Source: Desmonostoc geniculatum HA4340-LM1
GTDB taxonomy: Bacteria > Cyanobacteriota > Cyanobacteriia > Cyanobacteriales > Nostocaceae
Direction of reading: 5' to 3'
DNA length: 64,000 bases
Assembly (NCBI GenBank): GCA_019359545.1
Contig: JAHHHB010000004.1
Span: forward strand, 1 to 64,000
Numbering within the stretch: the stretch's first letter is position 1; each line of letters starts with the position of its first letter. The notes under the pieces were generated by a model. That model had not been told where the DNA came from. It did not search any database and was given only the letters and a program-made list of their open reading frames with translations. The position numbers and the translations under genes were made by a program. This document shows positions 1 to 9,371 of the stretch, piece by piece.

Positions 1-1
1 A

Positions 2-52
2 CTAGATATTAGTTCTGGATCTGAGCAAGAAGAGGAAGAGCCACAAGATTGA
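2..52 (+). CDS. 3' end of an unidentified gene (partial)
   Basis: The window opens inside a rightward gene; only its last 16 codons and the TGA at 50-52 are visible. The tail is strongly acidic (GSEQEEEEPQD). That is too little to identify the protein. A strong hairpin and T-rich stretch follow directly, which supports this being a true gene end. From there to 369 the DNA is AT-rich with no gene that can be seen. Confidence 0.5.
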   Translation, partial: LDISSGSEQEEEEPQD

Positions 53-58
53 ATTCCC

Positions 59-107
59 ACATTATTCGCGATGGAACCTCGCGAATAATGTTTCTTCGCT
101 TATTTTT
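59..107 (+). terminator. Rho-independent-type terminator
   Basis: A perfect 13-bp stem (59-71 pairs with 79-91, core ATTCGCGA / TCGCGAAT) with a 7-base loop is followed by a T-rich run to 107. It lies 6 bases after the stop of the partial gene and points rightwards. It also separates that gene from the leftward kinase that ends at 370. Confidence 0.75.
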
Positions 108-369
108 GCCAAATTGGGATGCTCCCCGTTGCCCTAGTCTACTCTCTAGCTAGAGTGCAAATATTACTAATGCGTTCGTTGATTTGGACTATAAAAATCG
201 GCAATAACAGAGTTGTAAGATTTTGACAACAGATAAAACACGTTTGGTTCTGCTCTGAGTGGGATAAAGTCGGCTTCTGATTATATTTATTTATTGTTGC
301 AATATTTTTCTGCACAATAATTAATTCTGATAAATTGCATTAACTAAGGATTTTCTGGCTTTTGCCAAT

Positions 370-3300
370 CTAGGGGAGTTGATGGTGAAATTTAGTGATT
401 TGTGTAATCGGAATTTCAATCCAAAATTCTGTACCTAACCCTGGCTGAGAATCACATTTAAATACACCATTGTGCTTATCGACTATAATTTGGTAACTAA
501 TTGATAACCCCAAGCCAGTGCCTTTTCCTACTGGTTTAGTAGTGAAAAATGGGTCGCAGATTCTTGCTTTCAGGTCTTCGGGTATTCCTGGGCCATTGTC
601 TTTTATGCGAATTACTACACTCTTGATATTACCTTCTATTTCCCCAAAAGCAGTAGAGATGGTAATTTGACTGGTATGAGTTTTTGATTTAGAGTCCCTG
701 TAATCTTCTAAGGCGTCGATCGCATTGCTTAAAACATTCATAAATACCTGATTCAATGGTCCGGCATAGCATTCTATCAAAGGAAGTTCGCCATATTCTT
801 TGACTAATTTAATCGCCGGACTTTCGGGTTTTGCTTTCAAGCGATGCTGCAAAATTAGTAAGGTGCTATCAATGCCTTCGTGAATATCAACTGGCTTTTT
901 TTCTGCTTGGTCAAGGCGGGAAAAATTCCGTAAACCTAAGACAATTTGGCGGATGCGATCGATGCCAATTTTCATTGAGGATAGAGTTTTAGGCAAATCT
1001 TCAGTGAGAAATTCTAAGTCTATTTCTTCTGCGCGATCGCGAATCTCTGGGTTGGGATTAGAGCAGTTTTGTAAATACAAATCTAAGATACCGAGTAAAT
1101 CTTGGGCGTATTCGCTGACATGATTGATATTGCCATAAATGAAGTTTACTGGATTATTAATTTCGTGGGCAATACCAGCTACCAATTGACCCAATGAAGA
1201 CATTTTTTCTGTTTGAATCAGTTGGGTTTGAGTTTGCTTTAAATCATGCAAAGCTGTAGCTAGCTTTTCTGTCTGCTCCTTAGTCTGATTATGCAATTGG
1301 GCTTGTTGGAGTGCAACCCCAAGCTGATTGGCAATTTGAGTAATAAATGTAATTTCTGAACTTTCCCACTGACGGGGTGCAGAGTTTTGGTAAGCTGCTA
1401 GTAAACCCCAAAGTTGTTGTCCAATAAATATTGGTGCGATCGCATAGGCCTTTGCTTGAATTTTCTCTAGAATCGCAATGTGACACTCTGAGTGACCAGC
1501 TTGATAGATGTTATTAACTACAAAGGTTTCATTGTGGCGATATCGCCCGCCCTGGGTTTCCTGCAAATAGCTATCTCGCCAAACTGTATTAGTATTATAA
1601 TTTACCAATTTTATCCAACCCTCACCCACAAACTCAGCAATATATTCACCACTCCAATCAGCTTGGAAGCGGTAGACTGCAACTCGATCCGCTTCTAGTG
1701 ATTTACAGATTTCTTGAGTAGTTGTCTGAAAAATTGCATCTAAATCCAGAGATTCCCTAACTTTCGTCACAACTTCAAACAATACCCGTTGTTGTTCTGC
1801 TGCTTGTTGCAAATCTAAAGTCTGTTCTCGTGTCTGAGTCAGTAATTGAGCTTGCTGGAGTGCTACCCCCATTTGAGCACCAATCTGACTGAGAAAGTCG
1901 ATTTCAGAAGTTTTCCATTGACGAGGCCCAGAGTGTTGATAACTTGCCAGTAAACCCCAAAGTTGTTGCCCAACAAAGATCGGAGCAAGCACAAAAGCGT
2001 GAATTTGAAACTGTTCTAAATTGTCGATATGACACTGAGAAAACCCCATTTTATAGATGTCATCAACTGCAAATGTTTGGTTGTGGCGGTAGCGTCCTCC
2101 CTGTGTATCTTGTAAATAAGTATCATTCCAAATTGTATTAATACCTAGTTCGGACTCATTCGACCAGTATGGACTAGCAGCCTCAAAATCCCCAACAAAT
2201 TCACCACCCCAATCAGCATCGAAACGATAAACAGAAACGCGATCGGCTTTGATTAATTGACAAACTTCTTTAGTAGTTGTTTGAAAAATCGTGTCTGTGT
2301 CCAAAGATTCCCGAATCTCGGCAATCACTTTAAACACAGCTTGTTGTTGTTCCGCTGTCCGTTGTAATTCGATTGTGCGTCTTTTTACTTGATGTTCTAA
2401 ATTTTCATTGAAGACTTGTACTTGTTGGTATAATTCATACTGCTGAACTGCGGAAGCAAAGTGTTTACCGAGGCTTCTAGCCAGTTCAATTTCTTCAGCC
2501 GTCCACGGCCGGACTTGTGCTTTTTTCGATTCTCGCCAAACTTCAAACGATCGCCGGGGGTATAATTGCCTCTTGTCGCTGTCATACTGTCCCGCCCATA
2601 AAGTTTCTGTATCTATTTCGTTGCGGAAAATACTTAAATAACCCAACAATTGCTGACGATACTGGAGCGGAATCACCAACACACTGCGAATTTTAGTTGG
2701 TTCAAAAGCAACTTGCAAACTTCGCCAGCCTGGAGTTTGATAGATATCTAAAATCGCCCAAACATCATATTCTTCACCGGATTTGTAGTGTTCCTGCCAA
2801 GCCCTATACTGCTCTATGAGTGGATATATGGTCTGTTCTTGGATTAGAGGTTGTTGACCACAGGTATAAAGTTTAATGCAAGTATTTCCGGGTATTAAGC
2901 ATTCTGTGAAGCTGGCAATGCTGCCATTGTGGAAATCAAAAGCTGCATTTCTGATGCAAAGCCGACCACCAACACCATCCAAGGCAGCAACGGCGGCTTC
3001 TAGGGCTGGCTGTAATACAATTGTCGGGAGCGAATGTAGCAGAGTAGCAATGCGGTTAATGACGGCTTGTTGTTCGGCTGTTTTGCGGACTTGACTCAGG
3101 AGGGTACTTTGAGCGATCGCTACTGACAGTTGATCGACTACTATTTGTAATGCTTCTAGTTCTGATTTTGAAATCAAACGCGCCTCAGAATTATGAGACA
3201 CCAACAGTCCCCAGAGTTGATTTTCGTAAAGAATAGGAGCTACGATGGTGGACTTTACCCCCATTGCCTGCAAATATTCAATATGGCATGAATCTACAGT

Positions 3301-3699
3301 CCGGTAACGGATTTCCTCTGAGATGGTTTCTCCATCTTCCAAATCATGCAGTTGACTTTGACCGATTTCTTGAGTATCAACATTTACAACAGAACGCACC
3401 CGTGATTTGAGAAAAAGTTCACGGGCGCTGGGTGGAATATCATCAGCAGGGAAATTCAGTCCTAGTAGGGATGGTAAATGATTGTTATAAATCGACTCAG
3501 CAATAACCTGACCACTATCATCGGGATGAAATTTGTAAATCATCACTCTGTCAGTTTGCAGTAGCGATCGCACCTCTGCCGTTGTTACTGTGATAATCTC
3601 TTCTAATTCTAAGCTTCGTCGGATACGGTTTGTAATCCGATGTAGTAAACTTTCTTGATGGCAAGTTTCTCGCCAATCTGGTTCAGAGTTCGAGGTCAT
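370..3699 (-). CDS. Multi-GAF sensor histidine kinase, knotless-phytochrome-like
   Basis: A 1109-aa predicted light-sensing histidine kinase. GAF1 (about residues 20-200) has the phytochrome DIP signature ([11 protein letters not shown], 87-97) and a Cys-His pair C138-H139, the usual bilin attachment site. The next domain (about 215-425) carries PRRSF at 381-385, matching the PRxSF tongue motif of phytochromes. With no N-terminal PAS domain, this is the arrangement of Cph2-type (knotless) phytochromes. Two more GAFs follow (about 455-620 and 640-805), each with [10 protein letters not shown] or [10 protein letters not shown] and a CH pair (C556, C739). The output is HisKA (H845 in GIAHEINNP) plus HATPase_c (about 935-1100). 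No transmembrane segment is seen, so it is probably cytosolic. The start is the first ATG; no clear ribosome site precedes it. Family certain, bilin binding inferred. Confidence 0.9.
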   Translation of the reverse strand: MTSNSEPDWRETCHQESLLHRITNRIRRSLELEEIITVTTAEVRSLLQTDRVMIYKFHPDDSGQVIAESIYNNHLPSLLGLNFPADDIPPSARELFLKSRVRSVVNVDTQEIGQSQLHDLEDGETISEEIRYRTVDSCHIEYLQAMGVKSTIVAPILYENQLWGLLVSHNSEARLISKSELEALQIVVDQLSVAIAQSTLLSQVRKTAEQQAVINRIATLLHSLPTIVLQPALEAAVAALDGVGGRLCIRNAAFDFHNGSIASFTECLIPGNTCIKLYTCGQQPLIQEQTIYPLIEQYRAWQEHYKSGEEYDVWAILDIYQTPGWRSLQVAFEPTKIRSVLVIPLQYRQQLLGYLSIFRNEIDTETLWAGQYDSDKRQLYPRRSFEVWRESKKAQVRPWTAEEIELARSLGKHFASAVQQYELYQQVQVFNENLEHQVKRRTIELQRTAEQQQAVFKVIAEIRESLDTDTIFQTTTKEVCQLIKADRVSVYRFDADWGGEFVGDFEAASPYWSNESELGINTIWNDTYLQDTQGGRYRHNQTFAVDDIYKMGFSQCHIDNLEQFQIHAFVLAPIFVGQQLWGLLASYQHSGPRQWKTSEIDFLSQIGAQMGVALQQAQLLTQTREQTLDLQQAAEQQRVLFEVVTKVRESLDLDAIFQTTTQEICKSLEADRVAVYRFQADWSGEYIAEFVGEGWIKLVNYNTNTVWRDSYLQETQGGRYRHNETFVVNNIYQAGHSECHIAILEKIQAKAYAIAPIFIGQQLWGLLAAYQNSAPRQWESSEITFITQIANQLGVALQQAQLHNQTKEQTEKLATALHDLKQTQTQLIQTEKMSSLGQLVAGIAHEINNPVNFIYGNINHVSEYAQDLLGILDLYLQNCSNPNPEIRDRAEEIDLEFLTEDLPKTLSSMKIGIDRIRQIVLGLRNFSRLDQAEKKPVDIHEGIDSTLLILQHRLKAKPESPAIKLVKEYGELPLIECYAGPLNQVFMNVLSNAIDALEDYRDSKSKTHTSQITISTAFGEIEGNIKSVVIRIKDNGPGIPEDLKARICDPFFTTKPVGKGTGLGLSISYQIIVDKHNGVFKCDSQPGLGTEFWIEIPITQITKFHHQLP

Positions 3700-3750
3700 T
3701 GCTGATAATATCTTTAATTAATAATTCGTCAACACACATGATTAAATCGT

Positions 3751-3813
3751 CAGAATTCAGAATTCAGAATCCAGAATCCAGAATTCAGAATTCAGAATCC
3801 AGAATCCAGAATT
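3751..3813. repeat. Short tandem repeat, CAGAATT/CAGAATC heptamers
   Basis: About nine 7-bp units alternate between CAGAATT and CAGAATC. Related tracts recur through the window, for example at 6118-6145, 6521-6543, 8541-8576, 8726-8752, 28929-28965, 29454-29500, 51345-51380, 52513-52545, 56988-57018, 58605-58645, 61133-61170 and 61385-61425. Such heptamer tracts are typical of heterocyst-forming cyanobacteria. The rest of 3700-4001 is AT-rich with nothing else visible. Confidence 0.8.
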
Positions 3814-4001
3814 AATAAGGCTTAGATACCCAAACTTGATAATTTCAACAAAATCAAGCAGTATACAATCATTGATTTTTCAATTATTCTAACTACTGGC
3901 TCCTGAATTTACATTAATTATAATGACATTTTTGAATTTATTTCATAAATTTGTCTTCAGTAAAACTACGGCAAATGACTAAATAAATTTAGAAAAAATT
4001 C

Positions 4002-4031
4002 AAAAAAAGACGCAAGGATAATTGCGTCTTT
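4002..4031 (-). terminator. Terminator hairpin after the ArsA-type gene
   Basis: Arms 4006-4015 and 4022-4031 (AAAGACGCAA / TTGCGTCTTT) form a 10-bp stem with a 6-base loop. On the minus strand the stem runs into a stretch of T residues, as in a Rho-independent terminator. It lies about 80 bases past the stop of the ArsA-type ATPase gene. Confidence 0.7.
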
Positions 4032-4108
4032 ATCAGCTATGAAAAAATATTTTTGCTTTTGAGTTTTAACTTTTTGTTGACACGTAAATGTCAAACAAAA
4101 TTAAATTC

Positions 4109-5287
4109 TTACATTGGAGCAAAGCTGATTTTCAGATAGTCATCTTCCATCTTTGCTCCTGCTGGTTGTAGTGCTGCTAAGGCTTGTGGCAAAACTAAGT
4201 TACGACGGTGATTGCCAATAGTAATATTCAATTCGTCCCCAGTTTTACTCAGTTGAACCTGGCTTTTAGGAATACCAGGTAAGTAAAGTTCTAAACTGTA
4301 TTGATTTTGCTCTTGCACGACTCGAATAGTCGTTTCTTTGTAATAAACCTGAGTTGGATCTTCATCTTTATAAAGCGTTTCTTTCAAGCGTTCTAATGAA
4401 GCCAATCCGCACATTTCTTCAGAGAATAGCGGAACTTCTTTCACAGGTAGAGGGTGGAAATTATCATGAATTTCCTGGCGATATTGCTCCTGACTTTCCT
4501 TCCAACGTTGAAAAAATGGGTCTTGTACCTCTCTGGGAATAATGCGATTAGCCACAACTAAATCTGTAGCAACATTATATAAACTCAAATAAGCATGGGC
4601 ACGGAGAGATTCTTTAATCACCATTTTTTCGGGATTAGTCACAAGACGCACTGAGGTTTGAGTATTGTCTGTTAATACTTTTTCCAAAGCTTCAATTTGT
4701 TCGTAAAATTCATAAGGCGCATCCATTACCTCTTTATCTGGTAGCGAAAAACCAGCAATTGGTCTAAAAAGAGGTTCAACCAAAGGCCGGAGTGCCACTG
4801 AGATATTTTGAAATGGTTTGTAAAAGCGGCGCATATACCAGCCGCCGACTTCAGGTAAACTCAGCAAGCGCAGTGCTGTGCCGGTGGGGGCTGAGTCGAT
4901 AATCAAAACATCAAACTCACCTTCATCGTAGTGGCGTTTCATCCTTACCAAGCCAAAAATCTCATCCATGCCTGGTAAAATTGCCAATTCTTCCGCTTGT
5001 ACTCCTTCTAAACCCCTTGCTTGTAAAACTTGGGTAATGTAACGTTTCACAGCACCCCAGTTTCCCTCTAGTTCTTGCAGTGCGTCTAATTCTGCACCCC
5101 ACAAATTTGGGCGAATTTTTCGGGGTGCATGTCCCATTTCCATGTCAAAACTGTCTGCCAGGGAGTGGGCGGGATCTGTACTTAAAACCAACGTCTGATA
5201 GCCTAATTCTGCACAACGAAGTCCAGTTGCAGCAGCAACAGAGGTTTTACCCACGCCGCCTTTACCAGTCATTAAAATTACACGCAT
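4109..5287 (-). CDS. ArsA/Get3 (TRC40)-family ATPase with C-terminal HSP20-like domain
   Basis: A 392-aa soluble P-loop ATPase. The deviant Walker A motif GKGGVGKT at residues 8-15 and [12 protein letters not shown] are signatures of the ArsA/Get3 family, which moves anions or tail-anchored proteins in other organisms. The last roughly 85 residues (from [20 protein letters not shown]) form a beta-rich module like the ArsA_HSP20 domain common in cyanobacterial members. The start at 5287 is chosen because the P-loop begins a few residues later and AGGAAAG lies just upstream; an open frame extends 33 codons further but adds no family sequence. Divergent from the gene at 5480. The substrate is unknown; nothing nearby points to arsenic. 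Confidence 0.88.
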   Translation of the reverse strand: MRVILMTGKGGVGKTSVAAATGLRCAELGYQTLVLSTDPAHSLADSFDMEMGHAPRKIRPNLWGAELDALQELEGNWGAVKRYITQVLQARGLEGVQAEELAILPGMDEIFGLVRMKRHYDEGEFDVLIIDSAPTGTALRLLSLPEVGGWYMRRFYKPFQNISVALRPLVEPLFRPIAGFSLPDKEVMDAPYEFYEQIEALEKVLTDNTQTSVRLVTNPEKMVIKESLRAHAYLSLYNVATDLVVANRIIPREVQDPFFQRWKESQEQYRQEIHDNFHPLPVKEVPLFSEEMCGLASLERLKETLYKDEDPTQVYYKETTIRVVQEQNQYSLELYLPGIPKSQVQLSKTGDELNITIGNHRRNLVLPQALAALQPAGAKMEDDYLKISFAPM

Positions 5288-5479
5288 GGATAGTTCTTTC
5301 CTGCCTGAGGATTTTTTACATTTATTTACAATTATCGACTGTTTAAGGAAAATAAATGCTGCCTTAGCACGTTTAGGCGCAAACATTTGAATAAAAGTAT
5401 AGGGAATAATCCAGCCATATTCCCATTTTGACTGCTATTTATATGGTAGTGGATTCAGAAAATACGGTAGGAGGCAATA

Positions 5480-6088
5480 ATGTCAAAACCAAAAATTCTC
5501 CAACCGGATGGGAACTATTCATTTCGTTCATACTTTGAGTTTTCCAGTGATACAGATGAAGTTTTAGCAGAGTTTGACTATGCTTTTGTCCGTAGACGTT
5601 TGCAACTTCCTAGAACGAGTAATCAACTAGAGGGACTTGATGAACTTCGACAACAACTTGAAGATACTATCCCCTATGTTACTCTTAGCAGCGAAACTGC
5701 CAAAAGGGAAATTTTGGTTGCACCAGTCTTAAGTCGGGTAGCGGTTATTTGTAAGCGACTGCTGCGAATTGAATACCCCTTGAAGATAAATAATTTACTC
5801 CAAGGGAATCTGGATTATTTCATTCAATCGGAACACAACTTAGTTGTAGTTGAAGCAAAACGGGATGACTTGACACGCGGATTTACTCAATTAGCAGTAG
5901 AAATGATTGCGCTGTCGATGTTGAAAGATGCACCAAATATAGTATATGGTGCTGTGACGATGGGAGACGTGTGGGTATTTGGGACTTTGGAGCAGAATAT
6001 ACATACCATTACACGAGATATTACATCGTATACTTTGCCGGATGATTTGGCAGAGATAGTCAAGATTTTGGTGGGAGTTTTGGAGTAA
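5480..6088 (+). CDS. PD-(D/E)XK nuclease-like hypothetical protein
   Basis: A 202-aa protein with a good ribosome site (TAGGAGG, 8 bases before ATG). The middle shows the skeleton of the PD-(D/E)XK nuclease fold: D112 in GNLDYF, E125-A-K127 in VVVEAKRDD, then Q137 in the following helix. Proteins of this size occur widely in cyanobacteria as single genes labelled hypothetical or restriction-subunit-like. No methyltransferase or specificity gene is adjacent, so a restriction role is not supported. Sequence-level function is unknown; nuclease fold inferred from motif spacing. Confidence 0.6.
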   Translation: MSKPKILQPDGNYSFRSYFEFSSDTDEVLAEFDYAFVRRRLQLPRTSNQLEGLDELRQQLEDTIPYVTLSSETAKREILVAPVLSRVAVICKRLLRIEYPLKINNLLQGNLDYFIQSEHNLVVVEAKRDDLTRGFTQLAVEMIALSMLKDAPNIVYGAVTMGDVWVFGTLEQNIHTITRDITSYTLPDDLAEIVKILVGVLE

Positions 6089-6150
6089 CCTTTCTTACTA
6101 AGTAAATGCACTAAAGGAGAATTCAGGAGTCAGAATTCAGAATAGAATAT

Positions 6151-6432
6151 TTACCCTAACTCATCTGTTGGGTTTTGCTGTAGTAGTTGATCGAGCTTCG
6201 TTTCAAGTGCTGAGAGTTTTTTGAGAATTGTGGGGCGATCGCCATCAACAGAAATTAGTAAATTAGTTATTTTATCTTGTATGTTGATTAATTGTGCCAC
6301 TGCATTCTGAAGTTGGATCATTCCTTCTCGGAGTTCTTGGCGTTCCTGTCGGGCTTCAGCTATTTCATCTAACATAGCTTGGACTGTTTTAGCATTAGTC
6401 TCAATTAGATGTTTGAGTTCTTTATCAGTCAT
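6151..6432 (-). CDS. Small coiled-coil hypothetical protein
   Basis: A 93-aa protein rich in Glu, Gln, Leu and Lys with heptad-like hydrophobic spacing throughout (for example NAVAQLINIQDKITNLLISV), so it is probably one long helix or coiled coil. No catalytic motif or membrane segment. Convergent with the nuclease-like gene at 5480. Function unknown; short coiled-coil genes like this often sit near Uma2 and nuclease-like genes in cyanobacteria, but no link can be shown here. Confidence 0.5.
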   Translation of the reverse strand: MTDKELKHLIETNAKTVQAMLDEIAEARQERQELREGMIQLQNAVAQLINIQDKITNLLISVDGDRPTILKKLSALETKLDQLLQQNPTDELG

Positions 6433-6618
6433 TGCGATCGCACTTTGAAGTTGAGTTTATTATTGATCATAAGTTGTAGGTTGAATAGAGCGATCGCCAA
6501 ACTCAATATTTACAGCAGAATTCAGAATTCTGAATTCTGAATTAGAATCGGCTCTGTTGCTAGCTACCAGAGCTAGATGGTGTCAGTTAGTAACTTGAAA
6601 TTTGCTGTATGTGGATAT

Positions 6619-6657
6619 TTAGTGGGTATCTAGTTTCTCAGGCAAAATACCCACTAA
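6619..6657. promoter_or_regulatory. 11-bp inverted repeat upstream of the small RHH-like gene
   Basis: TTAGTGGGTAT (6619-6629) is repeated perfectly inverted as ATACCCACTAA (6647-6657) across a 17-base gap. It ends 55 bases before the GTG of the ribbon-helix-helix-like gene. It could be an operator or an RNA hairpin; there is no long T run on either side. Confidence 0.4.
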
Positions 6658-6712
6658 TAAATCATTATTCAATATGTATATCAATTAATCCAGTTTTATT
6701 AAGTAACGTAAA

Positions 6713-6907
6713 GTGTCTAAAGATAATCGTGGCAATCCAGAAATTAAAAATCATGGTTTTAAAACTGACAGAGATAAACCATTGACTGAATACATACATT
6801 TGCGAGTTACCAAGGAAATGAAGGAAGAGGTAAAAGCTAAAGACGATCCTCCAGAATTTTGCCGTCGTGCTATCCAAAAAGCACTTGATGAAGAGAGTGA
6901 GAAGTAG
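6713..6907 (+). CDS. Small ribbon-helix-helix-like protein
   Basis: A 64-aa basic/acidic protein starting with GTG. The central stretch YIHLRVTKEMKEEVKA followed by FCRRAIQKALDE fits a ribbon-helix-helix DNA-binding pattern (a short beta strand, then two helices), as found in small antitoxin-like and plasmid-type regulators. No toxin gene of suitable size lies beside it. The start has no strong ribosome site. Downstream to 7004 is a palindrome (GGGGCGCACAG / CTGTGCGCTCC at 6980-7001) and then a nested repeat element. DNA binding is inferred only. Confidence 0.5.
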   Translation: MSKDNRGNPEIKNHGFKTDRDKPLTEYIHLRVTKEMKEEVKAKDDPPEFCRRAIQKALDEESEK

Positions 6908-7004
6908 TGCTTATAACGGCTTCCGCATACGTATAGTATAGAAAAAATAATTAACCACAGATAAATATAAATCTTCGTAGGGGCGCACAGCTGTGCGCTC
7001 CGTG

Positions 7005-7326
7005 TATAGCGGTTCCCATTCAGATGGGGTACAACATCATATCGCAAGGTGTAGGGGCACGGCACTGCCCAGTGGTGTCAACTTAAGCTCAAATGCTTAT
7101 CCCACAGGCGTTTTACCCCCCTTAGTCCCCCGGATATATTGGGGGGAAAAAGAAATGCAGTTCCCTCCCCTTTATAAGGGGAGGGTTAGGGTGGGGTAAC
7201 ACGTTGAGTGATGGTCAGTGAGTGAACTCAATATCACGTCTTCATAAGGGTTTCACGTTAAGTTGACACCAATGGGCACTGCCGTGCCCCTACAGGTATA
7301 CCTCACGCTTGTTGGGAAACGCCATA
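7005..7326. repeat. Nested palindromic element, copy A (outer)
   Basis: The outer element has imperfect terminal inverted repeats TATAGCGGTTCCC / GGGAAACGCCATA. Next to its centre are the arms of a palindrome, GTAGGGGCACGGCACTGCCC (7051-7070) and its near-complement at 7274-7293. The centre is split by the inner element at 7074-7270. Related copies are at 26610, 28966 and 41829. Confidence 0.8.
7074..7270. mobile_element. Inner MITE-like element, copy A (197 bp)
   Basis: The ends are GGTGTCAACTTAAGC and ...CGTTAAGTTGACACC, a 13-bp inverted repeat. There is no coding capacity. The body contains C-rich and G-rich arms (CCCCTTTATAAGGGG) that can fold. It interrupts the exact centre of the outer palindrome. 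Confidence 0.75.
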
Positions 7327-7442
7327 GCTGATTCAAAGGAAAATCTCTATTTTGCCTACGACTCTAACCTATCAGTATCAACTCCCAACGCCTTCAATTT
7401 GGCCTTCAGTTCTTCCACTTGCTGATGTGCTATTTCAGCTTC

Positions 7443-8078
7443 TCATTCTGAGGCTTGCGCCCTTTCTTCTGGAGTCGCTACTAACTGCTTATCCGCGTTA
7501 AAAAATCGTAATTTTGACTCATAAACTCCCACAAATAACTCTAACTGCTGACTCCACAGCCACCCATCAGCATTTGCTTCCAAAGGTTGATACTTACCAC
7601 CCACTAAACGAAACCCTTTAAACTCCAAAGTATCGGGGTGAAACCAAAAATATTCCGGCGTGCGAAAAGTCTCTTGGTAAAGTTCAAACTTCAGACCTTT
7701 GTCAACTTTAGCAGTGCTATTAGAAAGTAATTCAATAATCACATTCGGATACTTTCCTTGTTCCGCCCATAATACCCAACTTTTGCGGGGGCGATTTTCA
7801 CATCCCAGGACAACAAAAAAATCTGGCCCTCTAAATTCTCGCGTGGTAATTTGTTCTGGGCTATAATAAATCGTTAAATTTCCTGTAGCATAAAAATCAG
7901 TACGGTTACGCCACCACCACTTCAGACAAGCCAATAGTAGCTCGATTTGGTCACGGTGCAGATCGCTTTCCAAAGGAGGCTCATCACTCCATAAATCACT
8001 AGGTGGAATGATAATATCTTCTGCTTCCGTATGTATAGTTAATTCACCAGATATTTCAGGATTCTTGGCAGCCGTCAT
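7443..8078 (-). CDS. Uma2-family (DUF820) putative endonuclease with in-frame premature stop
   Basis: A 211-aa Uma2-family protein, a PD-(D/E)XK-type fold expanded in cyanobacteria with unknown role. Visible family features: GPDFFVVLG, then VIIELLSNSTAKVDKGLKFELY. It closely resembles the protein encoded at 46882-47610. Its coding frame meets TGA at 7443-7445, but the same frame then continues for 28 codons (EAEIAHQQVEELKAKLKALG...) to TAG at 7356-7358, which is just the coiled-coil tail of the intact paralogue. A single CGA-to-TGA change would explain this. The catalytic core is intact, so the truncated product may still fold. Confidence 0.8.
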   Translation of the reverse strand: MTAAKNPEISGELTIHTEAEDIIIPPSDLWSDEPPLESDLHRDQIELLLACLKWWWRNRTDFYATGNLTIYYSPEQITTREFRGPDFFVVLGCENRPRKSWVLWAEQGKYPNVIIELLSNSTAKVDKGLKFELYQETFRTPEYFWFHPDTLEFKGFRLVGGKYQPLEANADGWLWSQQLELFVGVYESKLRFFNADKQLVATPEERAQASE

Positions 8079-8143
8079 AAAGATTCATGGCTTTTGTTGT
8101 TACCTCTAGTGTAATAGTAATCTGCTATTGAGTTGTTTCAATA

Positions 8144-8530
8144 TCAATTTTTTGAAGATGAAAAATGCTGCTTCACCACGTCTAGGCGCGAACAGTTCCA
8201 ATAATCAACATGGGAGATAATCAAACCATCAGAATTAAGACCTAATTCACTCCAACCAGGGATGGAAATACGTGGTTTCCAAGGGACAGGGGTATTCCAA
8301 CTGAGTGTCCACTCTGTTTTAATTGTGTTTCCCAAACGTTGAATATTATGTAAATCCATCTTGGGATTTAAAAACCAAGTCTGGATAAAATTAATCATTT
8401 CTTTGTAGCGTTTAACTCCACGAAATTTATTCATTGGATCTTGAAAATAAACGTCTGGAGCATAAATGCTATAAGTTTGATTGACTGGGAATCTTTGATA
8501 GTCTTCTTTGAGAATTTCAATGATATCCAT
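8144..8530 (-). CDS. DUF2358-family protein
   Basis: A 128-aa protein matching the cyanobacterial/plastid DUF2358 family: it opens with an IIEILKEDYQRFP helix, then YAPDVYFQDP and FRGVKRYKEMI, and has tryptophans in WTLSWNTPVPWKP. The fold is likely NTF2/SnoaL-like (a cone-shaped alpha+beta barrel). No catalytic residue can be named and the function is unknown. It is flanked downstream by the Uma2 gene (65 bases away, same strand) and upstream by a repeat element. The start is the first ATG. Confidence 0.75.
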   Translation of the reverse strand: MDIIEILKEDYQRFPVNQTYSIYAPDVYFQDPMNKFRGVKRYKEMINFIQTWFLNPKMDLHNIQRLGNTIKTEWTLSWNTPVPWKPRISIPGWSELGLNSDGLIISHVDYWNCSRLDVVKQHFSSSKN

Positions 8531-8592
8531 AATTTATTAAGAAGAATTCAGGAGTCAGAATTCAGAATTCAGAATGAATTTTGTGCGATTCT

Positions 8593-8713
8593 TTGGTGAA
8601 TATTGGTTTAAAACCGGACTCGTCCCGCCAGACTAACGCCTCTGACGGGCGAAACTAGTATTAAATATTCTCGCCTTAAAACTCTATCGCTTTATGGGTA
8701 GAATATTCACCAA
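8593..8713. mobile_element. 121-bp MITE-like element with perfect 12-bp terminal repeats
   Basis: TTGGTGAATATT (8593-8604) is repeated perfectly inverted at 8702-8713. Inside is a hairpin built from CCCGCCAGA / TCTGACGGG. The element is flanked on both sides by heptamer repeat tracts in opposite orientation (8541-8576 and 8726-8752), making one large palindrome. No coding capacity. Confidence 0.65.
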
Positions 8714-8762
8714 TCGATCAATTTTGACTCCTGAATTCTGAATTCTGTATTCTTATTCAAAT

Positions 8763-9323
8763 TTATACCTCATTCCATAGACGTTCTAACTGACGCCGCC
8801 AAGCAGCTAAGGTTTCTTCTCGGGCTTCTGGGCTTTGGTTCATTTCACCCATGATTCCTTCTGCATAAAAGCGTTCTAAGTTTTGGATGGTAGCTTGCAG
8901 AGATTGTCCTTGCAGTTTTGCTACTTGGATAACTTGGCGGATGCGGCTTTCAACTAATCGATTGAAGGCATTATCTATACCTGTTTCATGTAGAGAGACT
9001 AGTCGAGCGATCGCTCTTTCAAAATCCACTTTTACCAAAGTGGTACTGTTATGGTGAAACACTGCCCAAATTTGCCCATCATGCAAAGCATACCGCACTT
9101 CCTGAGTTTCATCAAAGTTAGCTGACAAAAACTCTGCTAAAAATGATTCGGCTTCTTGTAATGGTGATATTGGCAGTAAAACTCGCAGCCAAGTGTTATC
9201 TTTCGACAGTAGCACCAAGAGCCGAAAAGTAGAAGTGTTTACTTCCCACGAACCAGGGGCCAACGCACCAACATTTGTGCCAAATAACTCTGTGAGTGTA
9301 GCCGTAATTTCTTCAGGTGTCAT
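8763..9323 (-). CDS. Hypothetical cyanobacterial protein
   Basis: A 186-aa soluble protein. The first 100 residues alternate beta-prone and helical stretches (TFRLLVLLS, WLRVLLPIS, IWAVFHHNSTTLVKVDF), somewhat like the YbjN or type III secretion chaperone fold; the C-terminal half is helical and charged (RIRQVIQVAKLQGQSLQATIQ, EETLAAWRRQLERLW). No signal peptide, membrane segment or catalytic motif. Possibly a protein-binding chaperone by shape, but this is a guess. It stands alone between repeats and the damaged DUF2887 gene. Confidence 0.6.
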   Translation of the reverse strand: MTPEEITATLTELFGTNVGALAPGSWEVNTSTFRLLVLLSKDNTWLRVLLPISPLQEAESFLAEFLSANFDETQEVRYALHDGQIWAVFHHNSTTLVKVDFERAIARLVSLHETGIDNAFNRLVESRIRQVIQVAKLQGQSLQATIQNLERFYAEGIMGEMNQSPEAREETLAAWRRQLERLWNEV

Positions 9324-9371
9324 ATGTGTTTGTTAAAGCTAGGCTCTAGATTAGCAAAGGTGGGCATCAAC

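Noticed and set aside
4109..5386. Longer start of the ArsA-type protein at 5386
   Set aside because: The extra 33 residues put unrelated sequence before the P-loop and the ribosome site fits 5287.
5480..6088. Calling this gene a type I restriction subunit
   Set aside because: Only a nuclease-like core is visible; no helicase domain and no partner genes.
6993..7199. 68-aa frame, and frame 6751-7065 on the other strand
   Set aside because: Made of nested repeat copy A and the shadow of the RHH-like gene.
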